A DNA stretch of 64,000 nucleotides from SSSZ01 sp016790965 (GCA_016790965.1 JAEUNZ010000025.1:31375-95374); one strand, 5' to 3'. Shown: positions 50,709-59,520, numbered from the stretch's first letter. Program-made: numbers and translations. The notes: a model not told the origin generated them from the letters alone.

Positions 50709-51347
50709 TCACTGCACCAGATTCTGGCGCAGGGCGAGGCGCATGAGTTCGATGTCGGTCCGCACCCCCAGCTTGGCCTTCACCTGGTAATGGATGTTCT
50801 GGGCCGTCTTGGGGCTGATGTGCAGGGCCTCGCCGATCTCCTCGGCGTTGTGGCCGTCGAGAACCAGGCGCAGGACTTCGAATTCCCGGGGAGTGAGATC
50901 GCGGAAGGGGTCGGCGGCGCCGTCCAGGAGGGTCAGGGCCATGTCCGGCGCGATATCCGGGCTCAATACGCGCTGCCGGGCGGCGACCTGATAGACCGCC
51001 TGGATGAGGATCTCGGGCGAAGAACTCTTGGTGACGTAGCCCAAGGCACCGGCCCGCAGGGCCTGGGTGGCGAACAGAGGGTCGCGGTGCATGCTGAAGG
51101 CGAGAATGCGGGCCTGGGGATCGCGCTGGATGAGGCGCTTGATGAGTTCGATGCCGCCCATGTCGGGCAGCGAAAGATCGAGGATGGCCACGTCGGGGCC
51201 GCATTCCTTGTACAGGCGGTAGCCGTCCGCGGCGTTGCTCGCCTCGCCGACGATGCGCAGGTCGCTGCGCCGCTCCAGCAGCCGGCGGTAGCCTTCCCGC
51301 ACCACGGCGTGGTCGTCCACCAGCAGGAGACCCAGGATTTCCCTCAT
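50709..51347 (-). CDS. NarL/FixJ-family response regulator
   Basis: A 212-residue regulator with a complete receiver (Asp11, Asp12, phosphoacceptor Asp57 in AILDLSLP, Lys in YVTKSSS) and a C-terminal LuxR-type helix-turn-helix (LTPREFEVLRLVLDGHNAEE, ISPKTAQNIHYQVKAKLG). Its start overlaps the stop of the sensor kinase gene, so the two form one two-component system. The targets are unknown. Neighbouring genes are the SRPBCC protein and the ExbBD-like operon. Confidence 0.93.
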   Translation of the reverse strand: MREILGLLLVDDHAVVREGYRRLLERRSDLRIVGEASNAADGYRLYKECGPDVAILDLSLPDMGGIELIKRLIQRDPQARILAFSMHRDPLFATQALRAGALGYVTKSSSPEILIQAVYQVAARQRVLSPDIAPDMALTLLDGAADPFRDLTPREFEVLRLVLDGHNAEEIGEALHISPKTAQNIHYQVKAKLGVRTDIELMRLALRQNLVQ

Positions 51348-52690
51348 GCATTGCTCTCCGGGCGGGAGGCGAGGGGAATGCGCACCCGCACCAGGGTTCC
51401 CCGGGGCTGGCGGGACTCCAGGCTGAAACGGCCGCCCAAGGCCTGCACCCGCTCGTGCATGCCGAGCACGCCCAGGCCCCGTTCGGAGGGCAGCGGAACT
51501 TCGCCGTGGCCGTCGTCGCTGACGGTGAGTTCGACATCCAGGCCGCGGGAGAGGCGCACCACCACCTCGCTCGCTTCGCCGTGGCGGGTGGCGTTGGTGA
51601 GGCTTTCCTGGACGATGCGGTAGAGGTTGATGTTGAGGTTGTCCGGGAAGTCGCCGCAGTCGCCGTCGATTTCCAGGCGATAGAGGCAGCGTCCCCGGCT
51701 GCGCTGGTTCCAGCCCCGCACCAGGTCGTCCAGGCCCGCGGCGAGGCCGAAGGCGTCCAGGCCGACCGGCCGGAGCTGACGCAGGATTTGTTGCAGGGAT
51801 TCCAGCATATGGCCCGAGGTGCGGGCGATGGCCTGGGCGCAGGGGGCGAGTTCGGGCAGGCCGTCCCGAGCCAGTTCGTTGGCGAAGGCGGCTTCGGCGT
51901 TGATGGAAGTAAGGCACTGGCCGAATTCGTCGTGCAGTTCCCGGGCCAGGTGCCGCCTTTCTTCTTCGCGGACGGTGAGCAGTCGTTCGGCCAGGCGCTG
52001 CTGCTCGCCGATGGTGTTTTGCAGGCGGTCGGCCAGATGGTTGAAGACCGAGCTGATGCGTTGCAGCTCGATCAATTCGCAGCGGGGCAGGCGCACGGTG
52101 AGATCGCCTTTTTCCATGCGCCCCAGGGCGTCGAGAATCTCCTCCGTCGGACGCAGGGCCCGGCGCACCGGGCGATAAACCAGAAAATTGAGGAACAGGA
52201 TGCCCAGGGTGATGCCCAGTACGGTGCGAATCTGGCGCCAGGCGTCGGCCGCCTCGCTGGCGATGTCGGGGCGCACCGTCAGGGCGCCCACCTTGACGCC
52301 GGGGTAGTGGCCGACGTGGCTGAGGTAAACCACGTCGGAACCGATCAGGCGGTGCATGGCCCAGGAGAGGAGCCCGGGGGAGTAGCCCGGTTCCTCGAAG
52401 CAGCGCGCAGTGATCGGCCTTAGATAGAGGTCTTCGATTTCGACGCAGAAATGAATGAGTTCGCCGATGGCGGCCAGGCTGGAGAGGTCGATATCCTCGA
52501 TGCTGCGGTGGAAGGCGTCGGAACTGCGCGCCACCTCGTCGGTGATGAGCTGCTGGATGGTGCTACCGGTGCGCTCGATCTGGGCGCGCACCCGGGTGCG
52601 GGATTGCTCCAGGATCACCCCGACCGCCGCGAGAAAGATGACCAGGGCGAAGAGGGTGATGCGGATCAGGAGACTGCGTTTGAGATCCAT
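51344..52690 (-). CDS. NarX/UhpB-type sensor histidine kinase
   Basis: A 448-residue membrane kinase: TM1 (about 8-27), a periplasmic sensor of about 125 residues, TM2 (about 156-173), a HAMP region, HisKA_3 with His253 (LARELHDEFGQCL) and a HATPase domain (ESLTNATRHG, DDGHGE, RGLGVLGMHERV). The periplasmic part has two cysteines (HFCVEI and ARCFEE) that might form a disulphide. The start at 52690 places the basic MDLKR before TM1. It is paired with the NarL-like regulator by overlap and follows the DUF2149 gene on the same strand, 57 bp away. Confidence 0.92.
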   Translation of the reverse strand: MDLKRSLLIRITLFALVIFLAAVGVILEQSRTRVRAQIERTGSTIQQLITDEVARSSDAFHRSIEDIDLSSLAAIGELIHFCVEIEDLYLRPITARCFEEPGYSPGLLSWAMHRLIGSDVVYLSHVGHYPGVKVGALTVRPDIASEAADAWRQIRTVLGITLGILFLNFLVYRPVRRALRPTEEILDALGRMEKGDLTVRLPRCELIELQRISSVFNHLADRLQNTIGEQQRLAERLLTVREEERRHLARELHDEFGQCLTSINAEAAFANELARDGLPELAPCAQAIARTSGHMLESLQQILRQLRPVGLDAFGLAAGLDDLVRGWNQRSRGRCLYRLEIDGDCGDFPDNLNINLYRIVQESLTNATRHGEASEVVVRLSRGLDVELTVSDDGHGEVPLPSERGLGVLGMHERVQALGGRFSLESRQPRGTLVRVRIPLASRPESNA

Positions 52691-52747
52691 GGCGGGCAGG
52701 GGGCCGACGGGGGAGAAGCGCCTATGGTAAGGCATGGCCCGCGGCGA

Positions 52748-53059
52748 CTACTCCGGCACATAGACCAGGGAGCCGTCCTCCAGGCGGTAGGCGACGCCGG
52801 CCTTGACGCCCCGGCCCTGGCCAGCGCTGCCGTCGGCGCGGAAGCGTTCGATCTTCTTGCCGTCGCGGGTGACGATTTCCATGTCCCCCCGCCCCGCGTT
52901 GCGGATGACCGTCACCTTATCCACGCCGAAGGCGTTCATCGGATTGGCCGCCACCGCGAGAAGCAGCGCGGCGATGAGCACCAGAAAAACATCGATGAGA
53001 TTGACCACCGACAGCAGGGGATCGTCGCCGTCGGGGTCGTCGTCTAGGGTCAGGCGCAC
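52748..53059 (-). CDS. DUF2149 protein, ExbD/TolR-like
   Basis: A 103-residue protein from a GTG at 53059 (preceded by GGGAGA). It has a short acidic N-terminus, one membrane helix beginning VNLIDVFLVLIAALLL with Asp23, and a small soluble C-terminal domain ending YVPE. This matches DUF2149. The Asp at the start of the helix corresponds to the proton-conducting Asp of ExbD/TolR (LIDVMLVLL-like), and the upstream gene is a MotA/TolQ/ExbB protein, so an ExbD-like role is a reasonable inference. It overlaps that gene by 10 bp. Confidence 0.82.
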   Translation of the reverse strand: MRLTLDDDPDGDDPLLSVVNLIDVFLVLIAALLLAVAANPMNAFGVDKVTVIRNAGRGDMEIVTRDGKKIERFRADGSAGQGRGVKAGVAYRLEDGSLVYVPE

Positions 53060-53568
53060 GCTTTCTCCCTTGCCTTGCGCTCCAGGGCCAGCAGGTCGCT
53101 CGCATACCAGCGGCGCCGTACATGGGCGACCGCGTAGGTCAGTGCCGCGGCGATCAGGGCCAGGATGACCGCCGAAAAGGCCACCGTGAGGCGCGTGGCT
53201 ACTTCCGGAAGCTGTCCTTCGCCCAGGGCGCGCAGTGCAGGGCCCATGGGGATCATGGTCGCCACCAGGCCCAGCATGGGCGCCACCCGGGTGGCGATGC
53301 GTACCAGTTCCAGCCTGGCAACCGCTTCGGCCTCCAGGGCGGAACGATCCAGGAAGGGGGCGATGCGGCTGAGGTGGCACAACTCGAACGCCTCGGGCAC
53401 GCCTCGCCGACGCTGCACCGCCTGCCACAGGAAGGCCCCCAGGGCGTAAAAGGCGTACAGGAAGAGCAGGGCGATCACCAGCAGGACGGGGACGAGGAAG
53501 ACCTGGCTCAGGTCGTACATCAGCCCCTCCAACGAGGCTCCCGGGCCGGAAAGAAAAATGGCGTTCAT
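53050..53568 (-). CDS. MotA/TolQ/ExbB-family proton channel protein
   Basis: A 172-residue protein with three membrane helices (about 22-45, 93-115 and 125-148). It has the MotA/TolQ/ExbB pattern: a cytoplasmic segment between TM1 and TM2, then APMLGLVATMIPMGPALRAL and TRLTVAFSAVILALIAAALTYAV. ExbB-type proteins form the stator pore that uses the proton gradient. Paired with the DUF2149 protein it may energise an envelope process. Its start overlaps the end of the Sel1 gene by 4 bp. Confidence 0.88.
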   Translation of the reverse strand: MNAIFLSGPGASLEGLMYDLSQVFLVPVLLVIALLFLYAFYALGAFLWQAVQRRRGVPEAFELCHLSRIAPFLDRSALEAEAVARLELVRIATRVAPMLGLVATMIPMGPALRALGEGQLPEVATRLTVAFSAVILALIAAALTYAVAHVRRRWYASDLLALERKAREKACA

Positions 53569-54470
53569 GGGCGAGGAGAGAGATCGAGGGCGGGTCCGCG
53601 GGGCAGGAAGCGCTGGCGCAGGATGCCGGCCACGAAGGCAGCGGCGATGAGCAAGGCGATCCCCCAGGAGGCAGCCGGCCCCGCGGCCAGTGGCATAGGC
53701 TGCTGAGGGATCAGCCGCTGGCCGGCCGGAGAAAATTCGGCCGGAGGCGGTGAGACGGGCGCTTTGCTGGAGCGGAGTTGCGGAGCGCCGGGGGCCTGCT
53801 CGCCGGCCTGGTGCATGCGCAGCGCCGGCGCCTGGGGCAGGCTCGTATTCTCGCCCCGGGGCGGTCCCGCCAGGGCGGCGGCCGTCGGCCGTCCCGCCCC
53901 CAGACCGGATTGATCCCGGGAGCCGGTGTGGTAGCCGCTGCGCAGGAATTCCCGGGCCTCCTCGTTGCCCTCCTCGGCGGCGGCACGGAACCAGGTCATC
54001 GCCTCGGCCTCGTTCTTCGCCACGCCCCGGCCCAAATAGAGCGCCGTGGCGTAATGCAGCTTGCCCAAGGGCGCATAGTGCGGATCGTCGCTGGTCGCGG
54101 CACGACGCATCAGCTCCGCCGCCCGCACGGAATCCCGCGGGGTTCCCGTCCCGTCCTCCAGCAGAAGGGCCTTCCAGATCATGGCCCCGACGTAGCCGGC
54201 GGCAATGCACTTGTCAAAGACCTTGTGGGCGCTCTCGTGGTCGCCGCATTTCTCCAGCAGATAGCCCCGGGCGCAGGTGACGAGGCTGGCGGGAAGCTCG
54301 GCGGTGTATTCCAGGGTCTGGTCGCCCACCACGTTGGCCAGGTCGCTGGGGTCCCCCGGAGTCGCCGCGCCGCCGCAGAAGCGGCCCGGCCCCTCGGCCA
54401 AAGCGGGGGGCGCCGCGGCGACCAGGGCTGCGCTCAGCCAGGGCAGCAGGGCTCTGAGGGTGGGGGGCAT
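53565..54470 (-). CDS. Sel1-repeat periplasmic protein with C-terminal membrane anchor
   Basis: A 301-residue protein with a signal peptide (ends PPALAEG), several Cys residues, Sel1/TPR-like repeats (about 95-210; YVGAMIWKALLLEDGTG, HYATALYLGRGVAKNEAEAM), a Pro-rich linker and a C-terminal membrane helix (about 272-290) followed by basic residues. Sel1 repeats usually bind partner proteins. The ATG at 54470 follows GGAGAACGCG. It is the first gene of an operon with the ExbB-like and DUF2149 genes, so it may be the periplasmic adaptor of that motor. Confidence 0.82.
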   Translation of the reverse strand: MPPTLRALLPWLSAALVAAAPPALAEGPGRFCGGAATPGDPSDLANVVGDQTLEYTAELPASLVTCARGYLLEKCGDHESAHKVFDKCIAAGYVGAMIWKALLLEDGTGTPRDSVRAAELMRRAATSDDPHYAPLGKLHYATALYLGRGVAKNEAEAMTWFRAAAEEGNEEAREFLRSGYHTGSRDQSGLGAGRPTAAALAGPPRGENTSLPQAPALRMHQAGEQAPGAPQLRSSKAPVSPPPAEFSPAGQRLIPQQPMPLAAGPAASWGIALLIAAAFVAGILRQRFLPRGPALDLSPRP

Positions 54471-54810
54471 CGCGTTCTCCCGGCGCAATGAGGATAGAGG
54501 GAGAGTACGTGGCCGCCCAGGCGCGGGCATGAGCAAAGTCCCCGGGGGCGGGAGGGCAAATTGCCCGGTGGGGTAATGCGGCTGGGTAGTGTGCTGACTT
54601 GTGTGCAAAAGCCCCGAGGATGAATTCGAGGGGGTGGCATGGCGGCTTCGGATCGCCTGGGTGTAGAAATCCGATCACCCAGTTCTTCAAGCCGATGCGG
54701 AGCCGATTCGCCTTGCCTATGGTGGCCCAGGGGCCGACCCTTGGTGGTGATGCGTCTCGATCATGCCCTCTGTTTACGCTGCAAGGGCGCGATCAAGAAT
54801 TTCCCAGGTT
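54471..54810. other. 340-bp intergenic region upstream of the Sel1/ExbB-like operon
   Basis: It lies between the menD stop and the Sel1 gene start, both on the minus strand. A short inverted repeat CTGGGTG / CACCCAG (54657-54682) has a 12-nt loop and could mark an operator or the end of the men transcript. I see no open frame with a credible start, no -35/-10 pair I trust and no copy of the palindromic elements. Confidence 0.35.
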
Positions 54811-56511
54811 TTACGAGGAAACGGGGGCGCTACCCCCGGACCACCAGGCTTCCCGGGCTGCCCGGCTTGCAGCCCGGTCCACCTGAACTTCGATCAGGCA
54901 GGGCTTGCCGGCGGCGAGGGCCTGGGCCAGGACGGAGGGGAATGCCTCCGGGTCGGACAGGGTCAGGCCCTTGAGGCCGAAGGCCCTTGCGGTGCTCGGC
55001 AGGTCGATGTCCTGGGGGGTGAGCCAGGCGGCCTCGAACTCGGGCAGCCGGGCCTGGGACAAGTGCTCGAAAATGCCGCCGCCGCCATTCTTGATGACCA
55101 CCACCACCAGGGGAAGTCCCCGCAGGGCTGCCAGGCCTCCGATGTCGTGCTGGGCGGCGAGATCGCCCAGAAGGGCAAGGGTGGGGCCGCGTGCCGCGGC
55201 GATTCCGGCGGCGGTGGAAAGATTGCCGTCGATGCCGCTGGCGCCCCGGTTGGCGAAGAATTCGAGCGCTTTGGCGCCGCAGCCGGAAAAGCTGTCCACA
55301 TCACGGATGGGCAGGGAATTGCCGACGAAGACTGCGGCGCCGGGGGGGGCAGCGGCAAGAAGGGCCGCGATGAGCCGTGCTTCGGCCGGAAGGGCGAGGC
55401 GGTTCAGGGCGGCGTCGGCCTCTTCTTCCGCGGCCTGGAAGGCAGCCAGCCAGCCGGCCCGGGCCAGGGGGGGCAGGTGCTCCAAGAGTGCGCGGCACAG
55501 GCGGGTGGGGTCGGCCCTGACCAGCGCACTGGCGGTCTGGGCGGGGTCGTTCCAGCACGGGGCGGGTTCCGCCAGGATGACTATGGGCGCGTGGGCCGCA
55601 TAGTCCTGCAGGGGGCGGCCGACAGGGGTGTCGCCAAAGCGCAGAACCCAGCTTGGCCGGTGGGTAGTGACGAAATCCGTGCTCCGCAGCCAGCGGTCCT
55701 GGCGACAGAAGACGCGGCTGCGGTCCCACGGGCCGAAGCGCAGGCCGGATAGGGGCTCCGCCAGGATCGGGCAATCCAGGTGCAGCGCCAGGGCGGCGAC
55801 GGCGGGAGGGAAGTCCGGGCGGGTGGGATTGCGGGCCGGTCCGCAGACGATGATGCCGGGGCCGCTGGCCTGGGCGGCCGCGATGGCTACCAGGGCTTCC
55901 GGTGTCGGGTCGGCCGGGGCCGGAGGGAACACGGGCACCGCCGGCAGGGCCGCGGGTGGCGGGACTTCTCCGGAAGGCACTAGAGGTTCGCGAAAGGGCT
56001 GATTGAGATGGACAGGGCCTGCCAGGGGGAGGAGGCTTTTTTCCACGCTTCGTGCGGCCAGGCGGTGCAGCCAGGCCGGGTCGAAATCGCGGTGGGGGGC
56101 GTCGAGCAGCACGCGCTCGCGCAGAAAGCTGGTGAACAGGCCGCTCTGTTCTATGGTCTGGTTGGCGCCGCAGCCCTGGAGTTCGGCGGGCCGGTCGGCA
56201 GTGACGAGGAGCAGAGGTACACCCGCGCGGTCGGCTTCGATGGCGGCTGGGAGCCAGTGCCCGGGGGCACTGCCCGAGGTGGCGAGGAGCAGGGTTGGGA
56301 GTCCGCTGGCCTTGGCCAGGCCCAGGGCGAAGAAGGCGGCGCTGCGCTCGTCCACCAGGACGTGACAGGCGATGCCGCCGAGCCGTAGCAGGGCCAGGGC
56401 AAGAGGGGTGGAACGGGAGCCGGGGGAGATGACGGCCCGACGGACTCCGGCCGCGGCGAATCCGCCCACCAGGGTGTGGGCCCAGAGGAGATTGAGGCTG
56501 GCGGTATCCAT
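54811..56511 (-). CDS. menD: MenD, SEPHCHC synthase (menaquinone pathway)
   Basis: A thiamine-diphosphate enzyme that adds 2-oxoglutarate-derived succinic semialdehyde to isochorismate. The 566-residue protein has N-terminal VISPGSRSTPLALAL and VDERSAAFFALGLAKASG (ThDP glutamate region), TADRPAELQGCGANQTI, and a C-terminal ThDP-binding stretch GDLAAQHDIGGLA followed by IKNGGGGIF. The ATG at 56511 overlaps the menF stop (TGATG), so translation is coupled. Length and motifs are normal for MenD. Confidence 0.96.
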   Translation of the reverse strand: MDTASLNLLWAHTLVGGFAAAGVRRAVISPGSRSTPLALALLRLGGIACHVLVDERSAAFFALGLAKASGLPTLLLATSGSAPGHWLPAAIEADRAGVPLLLVTADRPAELQGCGANQTIEQSGLFTSFLRERVLLDAPHRDFDPAWLHRLAARSVEKSLLPLAGPVHLNQPFREPLVPSGEVPPPAALPAVPVFPPAPADPTPEALVAIAAAQASGPGIIVCGPARNPTRPDFPPAVAALALHLDCPILAEPLSGLRFGPWDRSRVFCRQDRWLRSTDFVTTHRPSWVLRFGDTPVGRPLQDYAAHAPIVILAEPAPCWNDPAQTASALVRADPTRLCRALLEHLPPLARAGWLAAFQAAEEEADAALNRLALPAEARLIAALLAAAPPGAAVFVGNSLPIRDVDSFSGCGAKALEFFANRGASGIDGNLSTAAGIAAARGPTLALLGDLAAQHDIGGLAALRGLPLVVVVIKNGGGGIFEHLSQARLPEFEAAWLTPQDIDLPSTARAFGLKGLTLSDPEAFPSVLAQALAAGKPCLIEVQVDRAASRAAREAWWSGGSAPVSS

Positions 56512-57857
56512 CAGGCGCTGATCCGGTGCGGGGGACGGGAAGAGAGGGGCGGAAGCGGGTGGGCAAGCGCTGTGGCGAGGGTGTGAAATTTGGCCTCCGT
56601 TTCCGCCAGCTCCGCCCGGGGGTCCGACCCGGCCACAATTCCTGCCCCCGCCCAAAGCCTGGCCTCGGCGCCTTCCAGGAGGGCACAGCGCAGGGCGACC
56701 GCCGCTGCGCCTTGGCCGGCGGGTCCGATTTCGCCGATGCCGCCACTGTACCAGGCGGGCCGCTCCTCGCCGTGCCGGTGGAGCCACTCGAGAGCTTCCG
56801 GGCGCGGGTGGCCTCCCACCGCAGGAGTCGGGTGCAGGGCGTCGATCAAATCGAAGAGGCCGATGCCCGGCCGAGGCTGCCCGGAAACCCGGGTGCGGCG
56901 GTGGCTAAGGTGGCCGAGCTGTACGACCTCGTCGGCCGATGCGAGCACGGGGCCGGTGCACAGGGGGGCCAGCGCGGCCCTGACGGCGGAGACCACATGG
57001 GCCTGCTCGCGGCGGTTCTTGTCGCTGTCGAGGGAAGAATCGCCGTCGCTCCAGGCCGATCCGGCCAGGGCGTCGGCCTCGGCATGGCCGCCGCTGAGGC
57101 GGACCAGGGTTTCCGGCGTCGCGCCCAGAAAGATCCGGTGACCGTCTCCGGCGGCGTAGGTGAGGCAGTCGGGCTGACGGGCGAGGAGGGTCGCGAGGAG
57201 CGGGGCCGGGGGAATGGGGCGCGCAGCAATGAAACGGGCTTCCCGGGCCAGAACCAGCTTTTCGCAGCGTCCGCTGGCGATTTCCCGCAGGGCGCTACGC
57301 ACCCGGGTCAGCCAGGCCTCGTCGTGCAGATCCCGAGGCTGGCGCAGGGCGGGAACGGGCCCACGGCCGTCGGCCTGTGCCAGGAGGGCCTTGGCCGCTG
57401 CGAGGCCGGCAGGAAAGCTACCGGCCAGCCCGTTGAGACTCAGGCTGCTGCGGCCGTCACGGCAGTCGAGGACCAGCGTGGGCAGCACCAGGCGGGCGGC
57501 GGGGCCGTCGCTCGCCCGGGAAGCGAAAGAAAAGCCGAAGAACATGCGCGGCGCTTCGTCCCAGCGGCCGGCGGCATAGACACCTTCTGCCGCGCTGCGC
57601 AGGGCGGCGAAGCGCCCGGGGCCGGAGGTGACGAATTCGAGGGCGGCGCCCAGGCCCAGGGTCCAGCGCCGCTGCCCGGGATGGGCGAGGTAGAAGGCAC
57701 TGCCCTGGGCGGGCAGGGCAGCGAGCCAGTCGTTCTCGCCCTCGCCCAGGGGCAGAGTGAGACTCACCGGTGTGCTGGCGGCGGCTCCTTTCGCCAGGGT
57801 AGCGAAGCGTGCGGCCACGGCCGGAGCAGAAAGCCAGCTCAAGGCGGCGTCGATCAC
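56511..57857 (-). CDS. menF: Isochorismate synthase (menaquinone-type)
   Basis: Converts chorismate to isochorismate, the first step of menaquinone synthesis. The 448-residue protein has the chorismate-binding fold: EKLVLAREA, DGHRIFLGATPETLVRL, ALAGSAWSDGDSS (the usual AGT is AGS), ALHPTPAVGGHPRPEAL, RPAWYSGGIGEIGP and LWAGAGIVAGSDPRAELAET. The start is GTG at 57857, overlapping the menE stop (GTGA). It is one of five men genes on this strand. Confidence 0.94.
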   Translation of the reverse strand: MIDAALSWLSAPAVAARFATLAKGAAASTPVSLTLPLGEGENDWLAALPAQGSAFYLAHPGQRRWTLGLGAALEFVTSGPGRFAALRSAAEGVYAAGRWDEAPRMFFGFSFASRASDGPAARLVLPTLVLDCRDGRSSLSLNGLAGSFPAGLAAAKALLAQADGRGPVPALRQPRDLHDEAWLTRVRSALREIASGRCEKLVLAREARFIAARPIPPAPLLATLLARQPDCLTYAAGDGHRIFLGATPETLVRLSGGHAEADALAGSAWSDGDSSLDSDKNRREQAHVVSAVRAALAPLCTGPVLASADEVVQLGHLSHRRTRVSGQPRPGIGLFDLIDALHPTPAVGGHPRPEALEWLHRHGEERPAWYSGGIGEIGPAGQGAAAVALRCALLEGAEARLWAGAGIVAGSDPRAELAETEAKFHTLATALAHPLPPLSSRPPHRISA

Positions 57858-59236
57858 GCTGTGGCTTCCTGTGCGAGGCGGCGCAGGGCCTGACGGTCCA
57901 GCTTTCCCCCGGGCAGGCGGGGCAGGGCGTCGACGGAAACGATGCGGCGGGGTAGGGCGGCCGGGCGCAGACGTTCGCGGCACCAGTCATCCAGGGTGGA
58001 GGGGGGCACTGTGCCCGCCACCAGGGCGACCACGAGATCGCCCCAGGTGGCGTCGGGTACGCCTGCCACGGCGGCTTCCCTGACCCCAGGGCAGGCGGCA
58101 AGGGCCGCCTCGACTTCGGTCGGGTGGACCTTGAGACCGCCGCTGACCAGAAGGTCGTCGGCGCGGCCCTGGACGAACACGGCGTCGCCCTCCAGGCGCC
58201 CGAGATCGCCGCTGGGCAGCCAGCCGTCTTCCAGGCCCAGCCCGGGCTCGAGGGTGGGATTGAGATAGCCCCGCATGACCTGGGGCCCGCGGATGCACAG
58301 ACGTCCATCCGGGTCGACCGAGACGTGCAGGCCATCGAGAGGGCGTCCGGCAAGGCCGGGCTGCCAGGGCCCGTCATGCGGACAGTGGGTGGCGACCTGG
58401 GCCGCCGTCTCGCTCATGCCCCAGGTGGGATGGATCGGCCAGCCAGCGTCCCGGGCCTGGCGATACAGGCTGAGCGACAGCGGGCCGCCGCCCACGAGTG
58501 CCACCCGCAGGCTCGCCGGAGACGGGATGCCAGCCTCCACCAGGCGCGCGAGCATGGCGGGGACCAGGGAGATGTGGGTCACCGGCTGGCAAGCCAGGGC
58601 AGCGGCGAGGCTGGGCAGCGAGAAGCCTTCGTGCAGAAGGACGCCGGCCCCGGCGCACGCGGCTCGCCAGAGGATGGCCAAGCCACCGATGTGATTGAGC
58701 GCCAGGCAATCCAGCCAGAGATCACGCGGCCCCAGGCCCAGGCGTGCATTGGCAGCGCGGGCGGCAGAATCGAGGTTGCCGTGGGACAGCATGACCGCCT
58801 TGGGCTCCCCGCTGCTGCCGCTGGTGCTTACGATCAGGGCGAGATCGCCTGCCGCGACCCAGGTGGGTACCGCGGTGGGCGGGGCGGCGGAGAGGGCGGC
58901 GGGGAGGGGTTCCAGTCGTACGGCGTGATTTCCGGCCAGGGCGTGCATGGCCGGCCAGACGATGTCCGCCGTCCGAGGGTCCAGGGGCCAGAAGGCGCGG
59001 CCAGCCAGGGCGCACCCATAGGCGGCAAGGGCGAGTTCGGCGCTGGTGCCGGCGAGCGCCACGATCGGTGCGGCGCTGGCGGCGGTGATGCCCTGGCTTC
59101 GGGCGCGGGCGGCTTCAAGCAGGGCGGCGAAACTGTAGCGCTGATCCGCCGTGATGAGGGCAAGCTCGTCCGGGTGCCGGCCGGCGGCCTGCTGGAGCCG
59201 GTGGGCGAGGCTGCCGGAGTGGAGTGGGGGCTTCAT
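57854..59236 (-). CDS. menE: o-Succinylbenzoate-CoA ligase
   Basis: An AMP-forming acyl-CoA synthetase of 460 residues that activates o-succinylbenzoate: the P-loop VSTSGSSGEPKAVMLSHGN, the adenylate motif HPTWGMSETAAQ, SGDLGRLEGD and the C-terminal lysine in LPRLPGGKLDRQAL. It overlaps menF by 4 bp. Only 14 bp separate its ATG from a palindromic repeat element, whose end therefore forms part of its leader, and no strong ribosome site is visible there. Confidence 0.93.
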   Translation of the reverse strand: MKPPLHSGSLAHRLQQAAGRHPDELALITADQRYSFAALLEAARARSQGITAASAAPIVALAGTSAELALAAYGCALAGRAFWPLDPRTADIVWPAMHALAGNHAVRLEPLPAALSAAPPTAVPTWVAAGDLALIVSTSGSSGEPKAVMLSHGNLDSAARAANARLGLGPRDLWLDCLALNHIGGLAILWRAACAGAGVLLHEGFSLPSLAAALACQPVTHISLVPAMLARLVEAGIPSPASLRVALVGGGPLSLSLYRQARDAGWPIHPTWGMSETAAQVATHCPHDGPWQPGLAGRPLDGLHVSVDPDGRLCIRGPQVMRGYLNPTLEPGLGLEDGWLPSGDLGRLEGDAVFVQGRADDLLVSGGLKVHPTEVEAALAACPGVREAAVAGVPDATWGDLVVALVAGTVPPSTLDDWCRERLRPAALPRRIVSVDALPRLPGGKLDRQALRRLAQEATA

Positions 59237-59250
59237 CAGGAGACGATTAT

Positions 59251-59485
59251 CCTGGAAACCTCAGTTGGACGGGCCCGTTGGTGCGTTCGGGCGGGTGTCT
59301 GGCGCGAAGCGACGACGCGGCAGGCTGCTGCCCGCAAGGAGAAGCGATAAAGCCAAGTGCCCGCCCTGATGCGCCAGCGGGTTCGTCGCGGTGCCACCCG
59401 GTTGGGGGAGGCAGCTCGAGTGGCTCAGAGGTCCGTGGAACATGGTATTCAGGGCTTCGACAAGCGGTCAATAGAGGTTTTCGGG
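59251..59485. mobile_element. Palindromic repeat element, copy 2 (235 bp, inverted relative to copy 1)
   Basis: The reverse complement of this region aligns with the element at 7496-7728 over its whole length, best over the right two-thirds (for example GCCGCGTCGTCGCTT, CGCCAGACACCCGCCCGAAC, CGTCCAACTGAGGTTT). The terminal repeats CCTGGAAACCTCAGTTG and CCCGAAAACCTCTATTG are less alike than in copy 1, and the CTAG ends have decayed. The central hairpin is GCGGGCAGCAGCCTGC. It lies between menC and menE and divides the men gene series. Confidence 0.78.
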
Positions 59486-59520
59486 ATCATACAGAGGCGG
59501 GGCGTGCGTCCAGGGGCGGG

